From: Petrosia ficiformis
Taxonomy: Eukaryota; Porifera; Demospongiae; Haplosclerida; Petrosiidae
Direction: 5' to 3'
Assembly (NCBI GenBank): GCA_947044365.1
Contig: OX345642.1
Span: 5,991,507-6,055,506 of the forward strand
DNA: 64,000 bases
The translations under genes were made by a program, and so were the position numbers. Under the pieces are notes generated by a model that saw only the letters and a program-made list of their open reading frames with translations, was not told the DNA's origin and did no database searches. This document shows, piece by piece, positions 42,691 through 52,600 of the stretch; position 1 is the stretch's first letter, and each line of letters begins with the position of its first letter.

Positions 42691-43029
42691 CTAGTAATGA
42701 GAGAGAGGTGTGAACCCTATATCAATGAGAATTATGACAATAATGAAATATTGTACACTAGCTATTTACTGACTAGATAGATATATTGGCATAAGAATAG
42801 TATCCAACGAAACTAACATCTTACAACTAATTATATAATGGTGATACAGTTCACAACACTTAATAAGATGCGAAATCACCACAACGATTGATGGGCTGTA
42901 TTAGTCGATCTGGGAATATTAGAGTTTACCCTCTCAGCAATGAGAATCGTCAGTCTTCTGAATCAGTAGATAGTTCATCAGCTTCGGTTGTAGGAATTAA
43001 GATGGGCTACTGGTGGAGTGGTGACCAGA
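42691..43029. other. 3' flank of gene D
   Basis: Recognisably related to the flanks of A, C and F (ATTATGA, ATTGTACACTA, AAGATGCGAAATCACC) but more diverged. No AATAAA was seen near the stop. Confidence 0.5.
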
Positions 43030-43680
43030 CGGTGGTTGACTGAAAGATATGGTTTCAGTCTGTTGTATTGCAGAACTAGACTTTCATTTTTTCTGTGTAC
43101 GATTCACAACACTCAGTTTCTCTTGACCCAAAAAAGGTCTCCTGTTTACATGCAGGCTGGGGCAAGTAGCAACGTCTAGAGGAGTATCCAACATTATATC
43201 TATGGGCAGTCTGATCTCATCACCAAATACAAATGAGTTGTCCTGTGAACTGAAGTTCTGTAAGCCAGCATTAGTGGCGCTAACATCAGATCCCAGTCAT
43301 CCTCTTAGCTCTAAATCTACAAATAAATTCAAAACATGGGCTACTGTTGAAACTTCCAAATCAAAACTCCCTATTTGCGATATAGTATCCTTCATGATGA
43401 TTAACTATTGTCACTGTAACTATAAGCTCTGTATTGTGTGACATGTGAGGAAGGGACTTCTCTGGAAGTTCCTTAAAATTCATTGGCAAAGCTGAGTGTC
43501 AATATTGTGCTACTAGAAAGGAGATGCTGACTTTCATACCATGGCCGTCTTTCCAAGTTCGATCTGATCAACATCCAGCTGACATAGACAATGACATGTT
43601 CTCCACCTTCAATTACGTGTGCAAGTACAACATTTAGACCTCTTCCACTGTCATCAACATCAACCAGTAATCTATAACTA
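43030..43680 (-). pseudogene. Ty3/gypsy pol remnant (RNase H and integrase end), behind gene D
   Basis: On the minus strand 43473-43676 is open and reads LLVDVDDSGRGLNVVLAHV then EHVIVYVS, the start of a retroelement RNase H domain, ending at a stop. Near 43130-43250 SFVFGDEIRLPIDIMLDTP matches a segment late in gypsy integrases. Near 43040-43085 LVLQYNRLKPYLS is the C-terminal signature seen also behind C and F. The integrase core between RNase H and this end is missing, so the element is internally deleted. Confidence 0.65.
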
Positions 43681-43734
43681 AGGTTTGGAAAATTGAGTTC
43701 CAGCAGAGCCAGTCGTTAAATACAATTTTGAGAT

Positions 43735-44110
43735 TTATTACATATACATCAACAATAGCAACTATTTGTTTGTTTATCTACATATCTTATCACTGTAACA
43801 TCAATAATTCATTGATACATTCTTATAATAATATATTCTACATTCTATAAATGTGTTCATATTAAGATCAAACTTACATCTGACTACACTGTGCATAGCT
43901 TCAGCTACTATGTACTTACTAAGATCAAACCATAATGTGATGACACTGTACATCTTACACTAATTCAAGACACACTAAGAGCATACTAAGATCCTACTCA
44001 AACATTTGCTGAGTTATATAAGTCAATGAATAGATGATAATTATACAGGGAGTGGTCATATATTATAAATGAATGCCTGTACCATATTTCTATGGCTGTC
44101 CTTTCCTAAG
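43735..44110. other. Conserved cassette tail
   Basis: Same tail as 32476-32820 and 63500-63775. No coding potential seen. Confidence 0.55.
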
Positions 44111-44545
44111 TTCAGTACATGTAGTAGTGTTATGTACATGTGTTAGTACATGTAGTAATGTGTACATTTACATTTAGTAATGTTATGTATATGTACATGT
44201 ACATGTATATGTAGTAGTGTTATTATGTACATGTTATAATGTTATGTTCATGTACATGTAGTAGTGTTATGTACATGTATATGTACATGTATATGTACAT
44301 GTAGTGTATTGTGGTTATGTATATTCAATTTATGTATATTCCCGTATATTCCTGTGAATGTTGTTGAAGATAAGTTATACTTTTTAACACATGGTAATCC
44401 TGCTGTTTCCATCGTCCGTTATAATACTAAATACCGTTGTAGGGTACAACTACAATCCATGTGAAGTAGAGATATAACAGTACATATATATGTACATGGT
44501 AGTAGCGATATACATGTATTGTACACTTATCAGAGAGTACGGTAG
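44111..44545. repeat. TACATG-type minisatellite, degenerate
   Basis: Shorter and less regular array of the same family, interrupted by non-repeat sequence near 44310-44480. It ends with a small hairpin (AGAGTAC-GGTA-GTACTCT) near 44533-44550. Confidence 0.7.
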
Positions 44546-45389
44546 TACTCTCTATGTAGGGATGGCGGCACGAAAAAATGGCTGTCCATACATTTCAATT
44601 GAGCTGAAATCTCTGCAAACATTATAGAAACAAGTCTTAATAAACACATACCTTTTGATATCTAGTGTTTTTATGACTAACAATATCTTCTAGACAGTTG
44701 GAGATCGTCTTTAAGGTAGAGAACCGGCAAGTAGCAAAACTGGCAAAATCTTCATATTATTATTAATATTATTTTCCAGACAAATCATTTTTTTGTTTGT
44801 TGAACTATCACAATAATTCTAGCACCATTCCAGTCGCATTCATAGTAAAATTCTGGTCTACAAGTATCGAAATGATATCTTCAGATATGAAAAAAAGAGT
44901 CTCCACGACTACAAAGATTGGATCTTGAATTGGACGGCATTTTCATAAGTGTATTCATTAATCAAGCCATGTAAAATTTAATTATGCATGTGCATTTGTA
45001 TACTCGGAACATGGAAGCTGAAAAGGAGAAAGTGCTTGTTACATTGGAATCATAAGGCTTAGCATAGTTTGTGAGCAAATGCATTCTTATAATTGTATAA
45101 TAATATTTTATACTACGATAAGCATTGAAATACTGAATGGTTGACACAATGACTGACAGTACTAGGACTGCAGACAGTGCTGTAAGTGAAATAGAGAATA
45201 GACATCATCTGTAAGTGAAAGAGAATGTTAATGCATAAATAATTGATATATAAAAAAGACTGACCTTCATTGATGCACATATTTTAATGAATTTATGATT
45301 GTATGATTTCATATGATATATAACTTACACCAGTATTTCTGCTATCTACAAACAATGTTCACATCATTAAGAAAAAAAAATGGAAACAA
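44546..45389. other. Segment found once in the window, no gene recognised
   Basis: No paralogous copy was seen elsewhere in the window. Short frames only, none with a recognisable motif. It may be an insertion or part of the ancestral locus. Confidence 0.35.
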
Positions 45390-45701
45390 GAATAATAAAA
45401 CTTGAAACATTTTCACTAAAATGATAGAAGATGAAGGGATGTTAAACCCAAAAAGCATGTGAACAAGGTTGGGAGGCGAACATACGACCCAAAATTAAAC
45501 AAACTACTTCCATATAAACCTACATAAGTACAACTCTTTGTATTTTGCTTTATAGCAGTGTAAGTACTTATGTAGGGTTATATGGAAGTAGTTTGTTTAA
45601 CTTTAGGTCGTATGTTCGCCTCCCAACCTTGTTCACATGCTTTTTGGGTTTTAACATTCCTACATTTTCTTTCATTTTAGTGAAAATGTTATTTATTATT
45701 C
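45390..45701. repeat. Large inverted repeat, arms about 140 bp
   Basis: The left arm (45390-45531) and right arm (45564-45701) are reverse complements with scattered mismatches and small indels around a 32-bp spacer. The right arm is related to 1490-1620 and 47210-47370, where the sequence occurs only once and without an inverted partner. Confidence 0.8.
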
Positions 45702-46600
45702 TTCTACATGTAGTAGTGTTATGTACATGTATACATACACATACATGTAGTAGTGATAATGTACACTTATACATGTATTAGAGTTATGTATATGTACAGT
45801 AATAATGCATGTGATAGTGTTATGTACATGTACATGTATTAGTAATAATGTAAACTTATATGTAATAGTGTTATGTACATGTACATGTAGTAGTGTTATG
45901 TATATGTATACATACATGTACATGTAGTAGTGATAATGTACACATATATGTAATAGAGTTATGTATCTGTACATGTAGTAGTGTTATGTATATGTGCATG
46001 TATATGTATAATTTTGTATATGTAGTGATAATGTACACTTGTACATGCAGTAGTGTTATGTACATATATATGTACATGTAGTAGTGTTATGTTTATGTAC
46101 ATATACATTGTAGTAGAGTTGTGTACATGTATATGTACGCATAGTAGTGTTATGTACGTACATGCACATATACATAACACTACTACATGTACATGTACAT
46201 AACACTATTACATGTATAAGTCTACATTATCACTTCTACATGTACATGTACATGTACACAACACTACTACATGTACATATACACTACTACCTGTACATAT
46301 ACATTATTACTACTACATTTCATGTACATGTATACACAACACTACCACATGTATAAGTGTACTACTACATGTAACATGTAATGTAAATTATACATGTAGT
46401 AGTGTTATATAATGTACATGTACATGTAGTAGTGTTATGTACATGTACATGTACATGTAATAGTGTTTTGTACATGTTATATGTACATGTACATATAGTA
46501 GTGTTATGTACATGTACATGTAGTAGTGTTATGTACATGTACATGTAGTAGTGTTATGTACATGTACATGTAGTAGTATTATGTATACATATAAGTAGTA
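45702..46600. repeat. TACATG-type minisatellite with an internal orientation switch
   Basis: Units run as GTAGTAGTGTTATGTACATG up to about 46160, then as the reverse complement (CATAACACTACTACATG) to about 46370, then forward again. The many overlapping short frames on both strands are repeat translation. Confidence 0.8.
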
Positions 46601-46781
46601 ATGTTGACAAACACTGGTTATATAATACCTTCATACAGTTGCTTGTTGTTTAGGATATCTAATGTCATAGCTACTTTGTACTGATTATATTCAATTAGTT
46701 GAATCACTATAATTTTAGGGTGCTGTCTACTTATATTTCATGTCAACAATTTAAAATACTTTACAGTCTTTACTACTATAG

Positions 46782-46902
46782 TACATGTAATTGTATCTGG
46801 CCATCATAATGGTTTGGAAATCTGTAAACACATAATTTAATAATTAAATTATGTGTTTGCAGATTTCCAAACCATTATGATGGCCAGATACAATTACATG
46901 TA
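46782..46902. repeat. 121-bp near-perfect palindrome
   Basis: Arms pair around 46842 with a single mismatch noted (T 46825 against G 46859). The left arm is the forward form of the sequence at about 1128-1190; the right arm is its inverted duplicate. Confidence 0.85.
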
Positions 46903-46905
46903 TTG

Positions 46906-46956
46906 AAAGGTATACTACATGTAGAATAATTATTATTCTACATGTAGTATACCTTT
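46906..46956. repeat. 51-bp perfect palindrome
   Basis: All positions checked pair around 46931. It follows the 121-bp palindrome by three bases. The right half continues into TATACCTTTTAATAC, which is found as a single copy near 1194-1210. Confidence 0.85.
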
Positions 46957-47690
46957 TAATACATGATGCACATTATGTTGTAGTAACATCATACATGTAG
47001 CCATAACATGCTGTATGATAATTGACAAACTAAATTGAAATGTATGCTATTCCTGTAACATTAGTTTTTGCAGCATACATGTATATCGTGGCTTCTAGTG
47101 TGTATATACTAGCAATATTACACCTTCATCCATCGAAACCAGCCCTCAGTTTCACTTTGTGCTACTATTTCAGAGTTCAAGTCTGATATTGCTATACTTT
47201 TCCTGTATAGTGGTATAGGTACTTACATGTATGTTGGGTTATATGGAAGTGGTTTGTTTAATTTTGGGTCCTACATTAACCTTCTGTGTTTAGTACCATC
47301 CCAACCTTGTCCGCATACTTCATGAGTTTTGAAGTCCCTACATGTTCTTTCACTTATATTGAAAACGTTTTTATTATTCTTGTAATATACTAGTATTGAT
47401 GTCAATACTTATCATTTCGAGTTAATTACATTTAGGCATGCAGCTAGTAAAATGTAAGTGATATCTGTCACATGATCTATAACACAAAAAAGGAAGAGTG
47501 TAGTAATACAGGATTAGGTTAAGAAATAACAGTATTTTATAATTTTGTGCATGGCATTGTATGTCATATCATACTGTACATAGTTACATGTATGTTGTGA
47601 TATGTCATTATGTCACTTGTGTTAATGACATATTGCTACATAAAATTACACATCCAGGCAAAATAATGTAATTGACATTTTAATGTACAG
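46957..47690. other. Intergenic cassette segment, no gene seen
   Basis: Diverged copy of about 1190-2050. No gene seen. Confidence 0.5.
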
Positions 47691-47995
47691 GTCACTATTC
47701 TCAATGGAATGAGAGCAACTCGTTAATTATATACTTGTAAAAATAAGTTATACATCTGTACACGTACAATGTACCTTCAAGTGTCCTTACATCTGTCCAT
47801 ACATCCATTAACCCATTCACCTTTCCATTGTTCATAGCCTATATGGTGACCATACATTGGAGCTAATAGTAAGAGTATTGAGTAAATTATTCACAAGTCA
47901 TATGGCCATGGACTGGATGGTTATCAGTAACTCTTAGTGTAGTTAATGAGAGGAGTGGTTTCAATGGAGGACAAATATCACTAACTACATCAACA
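47691..47995 (+). pseudogene. MBTPS1: MBTPS1-like exon pair, decayed (copy 5 of 5)
   Basis: VTILNGM follows an acceptor at 47691, but the donor has decayed (GAGAGCAA). The second part keeps PWTGWLSVTLSVVNERSGFN and has deletions on both sides of it, ending at GTGAGT after 47995. Confidence 0.65.
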
Positions 47996-48159
47996 GTGAG
48001 TGAGTTATTAATAATTATATATTAACAATTAGTTAATATATGTAAACAGCATTAATTTTCATTTGGAGGGATATTCATCCTGAAGTGGAGGTACATGTAA
48101 AAACCACAAAGACTTAGAAATAGCTGCAGAAGATTTAAAAGCTACAGTGGCTAATATGG

Positions 48160-48560
48160 GATTGTACATGTAGTAGTGTTTGTGTATATATATACATGTA
48201 CATGTAGTAGTGTTATGTATGTACATGTAGTAGAGGCTAGTGCTTTAGCAGTGTTTGTTAACATTACCACATGTACATATACATGTACATAACACCACTA
48301 CATGTACATATACATAACATTACTACATGATTAGTGTACATTACACTACTAAATGTACATGTACATAACACTACTACATGTACATGTACATAACACTAAT
48401 ACATGTATAAGTGTACATTATTACTACTACATGTACATGTACATAACACTACTACATGTACATGTACATAACACTAATATATGTATAAGTGTACATTATT
48501 ACTACTACATGTATGTGTACATAACACATTATTACATGTACATACCTGTACATGTATACA
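48160..48560. repeat. TACATG-type minisatellite, mostly inverted
   Basis: A short forward stretch to 48235 is followed by reverse-complement units (CATAACACTACTACATGTACATG, with TGTACATTATTACTAC) to about 48545. Confidence 0.8.
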
Positions 48561-49384
48561 TAACACATACTCCAGCTCTTAAGATGGTGGAGAAAAAGAG
48601 CCCGAATTCAACTGTTCGTTCATTTGCTAATTAACATGCAAAACATACAACACGTGGTCACTAATGTATGTGTCAGTTTGTAGTACATTATAACACAGCC
48701 TATTACTTAACGCTTACTTTGATCATTACTTTCTAATTGGAATCCTTGATACTTACCTGTTCTTGTAACCTTAATAATAACCAATAAGTTATTATAACCA
48801 TAATAATAATAATGTAGTTAAAGTAAAAATATAAAAAAAGATAGAAATAAAAGGCAATTCAATTAAATAGTAGTCAACTGAACGAACCATTGAACAAATG
48901 AACGAACAAACCAACCTACCAACTGACCGTCTGATTGACCAACCAAATGAATGAGGGAACAAACAATTAAACGAACAAACGAATGAATAAAAAATGAACT
49001 TTTGTATAGAGCTTCTTTTCATTGCTTGTTTGGAGCAGGGAGCTGGTTCGAATCACTCTCAGTTATCTTTCTTTTTCCTTTTCAAACAAATATGAATATG
49101 CTTTGGAGCTAAAGGTCTTTAAAGGTCTGTTTCCTTTGTGTCTTCGAAGCACATACCCAATTACCTGTGTACTATTTCTGGCACACAGTAAAGCATCCTC
49201 AGGATTGCCTCCACAGTGCTTTGTATTTCACTAGTAGCTTACATTTCTCCCATTTCTGTTCAGTATGGCTTTACACATCATTTAATTGGAACATTTTTTT
49301 GACATGCATTGACATAATATGGTAATTCTTCAGTGGTTGTGGTTTCCACACTTCAGTTTAATAATAGAAACTATTCTATTCAGT
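48561..49384. other. Upstream flank of gene E
   Basis: About 48580-48700 is a copy of 15510-15640. An imperfect GAACGAAC/CAACCAAC tetranucleotide tract spans about 48880-49000. About 49020-49250 is not shared with other cassettes and was not recognised; the 70-codon frame there has no known motif. Confidence 0.4.
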
Positions 49385-49480
49385 CCTTATAAGGATAAAA
49401 TTATAAATAGAATATGATAACAACAATATTAATAGCTTCTGATGGTATAAAAGGTAGTGCATCTGCTGATATTTCCAGTT
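49385..49480 (+). promoter_or_regulatory. Promoter of gene E: CArG + MEF2-type sites, TATA, initiator
   Basis: CCTTATAAGG (49385-49394), TTATAAATAG (49401-49410), TATAAAAG (49446-49453) and CCAGTT with A at 49477, 31 bp after the TATA start. It is as complete as the promoter of A, with a one-base change in the initiator. Confidence 0.65.
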
Positions 49481-49560
49481 GGAGCTGTTAAATTTAGAAA
49501 GTAGAAGAGGAACATCTTTGACATAAAACAGTCTCTCAGAACACATACCTATCAGAACAG

Positions 49561-49614
49561 GTAATACTTATTCTATAACTTAGTTATTATGAAGTTACAT
49601 GTATTAACTTGCAG
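49561..49614 (+). other. 5' UTR intron of gene E (54 bp)
   Basis: Donor ACAG|GTAATA and acceptor TTGCAG|TGAATC. The interior differs more from the other copies than theirs do from each other. Confidence 0.75.
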
Positions 49615-49620
49615 TGAATC

Positions 49621-52600
49621 ATGTCAAATAAAACACCAAATAAACCAACTGGAAATGAACTAGATCTAGAATGTAAAGGTTTAGTCCAACCGAAGAACTT
49701 TGCTACTCATCTACCTACGATAAAACAATCAGATATTAAAAAAATTGAGCGAAATAATCAAGGAAATGTAGTAGGTCAGCTTCTTCCATTTTCAACCAGA
49801 TCTGATTATCAAAGTCATTCATCAATCATCTCTGATCAACATAGTCGCCCACCAAACAGATATGATCAACATAGTCACTCGCCAACCAGATATGATCATT
49901 CACCAGCCAGATTAAATCATCGTAGTCGCTCACCAACAAGATGTGATGATCGTAGATACTCACCAGTCAGATATGATCAACATAGACATTCACCAACCAG
50001 ATATGATCAACATAGTCATTCACCAACCAAATATGATTATCATAGGTACTCACCAACCAGATCTGTTCATCATAGTCACTCACCATCCAGATATGATCAT
50101 CGTAATCGCTCACCAACCAGATATGATCATCATAGACACTCACCAACCAGATATGATCAACATAGTCATTCACCAACCAAATATGATTATCATAGCCATT
50201 CACCAACCAGATCAAATTGTGGTAGTCGCTCACCAACCAGATATAATCATCGTAGATACTCACCAACCAGATATGATCATCATAGACACTCACCAACCAG
50301 ATATGATCAACATAGTCATTCACCAACCAGATATGATCATCATAGACACTCACCAACCAGATCTGATCATCGTAGTTGCGCACCAAACATATCTGATCAT
50401 CATAGTCACTCACCAACCAGATCTGATCATCATAGTCACTCATCAACCAGATCTGATCATCGTAGTTGCTCACCAACCAGATCTGATCAATTTAGACACT
50501 CATCAGCTACATCTGATAGTTGTAGTCAATCACTATCCAGCTCTGATTACTATAGTCTTGACTTGCAAGCACGTAAGCCCACTCTCCGTCTGTTAGACAC
50601 TCAACTTCATTCTCTAATACAATGGGAGAGATTTGGTCTTCATCTACCTGGAATAACAGAAACAGATCTTCAAAAAATACAAAGTAATAATCCTATGAAT
50701 GTTGTTAGACAGAAGTTAGCTCTTTTTGGAACATGGTTGCGGAAGTATCCTAGTGCTTCATGGGATGATGTTACATTAGCACTCGAGAAAGTTGATGAAA
50801 TTTATCTTGCAGAACAGATTAAAACAAAGTACACTTGTGAAGATAGACCAGCAATTGGTCAAGAAGTGTATACATCATTATCTTCAGAAGAAGATGTGTT
50901 TAGGCAACTATCAGATTTCCATAATACATTCACCAAACTGGCAAGAGATTTTCGTAATGAAATTAACAAATTAGTTGAACCACCAAATGTACATGTACTT
51001 CAAGAAATAATTACTTTTATCAAAGACCTTCAACTTTACGAAATCGAGGGGCTAAACGAAGTGAAAACAATAAATGCTTTTATTGACAACATTCGCAATC
51101 ACTACAATTTCTTAAATTGTGATCTGCTGGGTCTACTTGTGGAGGAGTATCTAAATGACCTTCTTCCAAGAACAAAAGCATATATTGAGAGAGTTAAGGA
51201 ATTTAAACGTTCGAATCCTATCCAAAGTCTGAAGTACAAGTTGCAGCCGTTTGTCAATGAGCTAAATATTTCCAGGAAATACATGATCGTAATTGTTAAG
51301 CTACAGCAAATATGGGAAAAGATTGATATGTTACATCTCAAAAAGCTTGTTCCAAGTTTATTTCCAGGATATAATCCAAAGTGGTTTACAGTGAGATCTG
51401 GTTCAATATGTTGTATGTTTTTAATTCCAAAATCCAAAGCCAAATCTTATATTAGCTCTAGTAGTGAAAAGCTTCAGTTCATGAGACTAACTGGAATCTT
51501 TGGGTTACAAATAGGTATTACTCATGTTATAAGAGATGACAAGAATGAGAGCTTCACTTTTGATTCTGCACTCCTAGAAGCATCACAGTCTGGTAATAAT
51601 GAAGCAGTTCAGTTTCTACTAGACTTGGGAGTTAATATTAATAACAGGAACAGTGCAGGACGAACAGCATTGATGTTAGCATGTGTGGCTAGACATGAAG
51701 ACGTTGTCCAAACACTATTATCAGCTGGAGCTGAGGTTGATATTCACGATAGTGCAGGACAAACAGCGCTAATATTTGCATGTGTAAGTGGTTCTCTTGT
51801 AATTATTTGCTCATTACTTTCAGCTAAAACAGATCCAAATTTACAGAATCGAAATGGAAATACGGCAATCCATTTAGCATGTTCTATGGGCAACAGAGAA
51901 TTAGTAAATTTACTGATAAAATTCAATGCTAATCCTGTGATACCAAATTCCAAAGATGAAACAGCTTTTATGATCTCCCTCACAAACAATAGTCTTGATA
52001 TCGTTACAGATCTTATAGATATAATTCCTTCTGCACATATCAAGTCAGCAGTAATCACTTCATGTAGACTAGGATATCCATCCATTAGTAGTCTATTAAT
52101 AAGACATTTACAACTATCTTCACAAGTGTTAGATTTCTTTATTGCCTCTCTTGATGAAGATACCACTTCATTGAAACAACAGCTTACCCAGTCTGGTATT
52201 AATCCTAATACCACATTAATATCCAATATTACACCTCTCATGTTAGCATCATCATGTGGACATATCAAAGTATTAGAATATCTCATACAAGCTGAAGCTG
52301 ATGTTAATAGTAAGGATGAAGATGGTTATACACCATTAGCATATGCTATTACAGGTAGTAAATCATTAACAATAGTACAACGACTTCTTCAATCTGGAGC
52401 TAATCCTAATATTTTAGTAGGAGGTATTCCCATTATAGAGAAAGCCAAAGAGGAGAATGGAACAGAGGAAATTGTTAGTCTTCTCCTCAAATACTCAGCA
52501 CTTCAGTTACACAAAGATTATGAACAGTTACCTGAGAAAGTGAAAAAATCCATTAATGATGAGATTGAAGAGAAGAAACTAACCATTTTACAAGTTGCAG

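Noticed and set aside
43202..43441. 79-codon + strand frame behind gene D as a gene
   Set aside because: The opposite strand carries gypsy pol motifs over the same bases, and no similar + frame exists behind C or F.
48792..49022. Minus-strand frame of 76 codons upstream of gene E
   Set aside because: It runs over a GAAC/CAAC tetranucleotide tract, giving a Ser/Phe/Cys-rich low-complexity translation.
49943..50596. 217-codon open frame on the + strand and 169-codon open frame on the - strand inside gene E
   Set aside because: The 30-bp repeat is a multiple of three, so a frame open in one unit is open in all. The periodic composition (HQPDMI..., DDHIWLVSDY...) is a shadow of the SR-like coding repeat.
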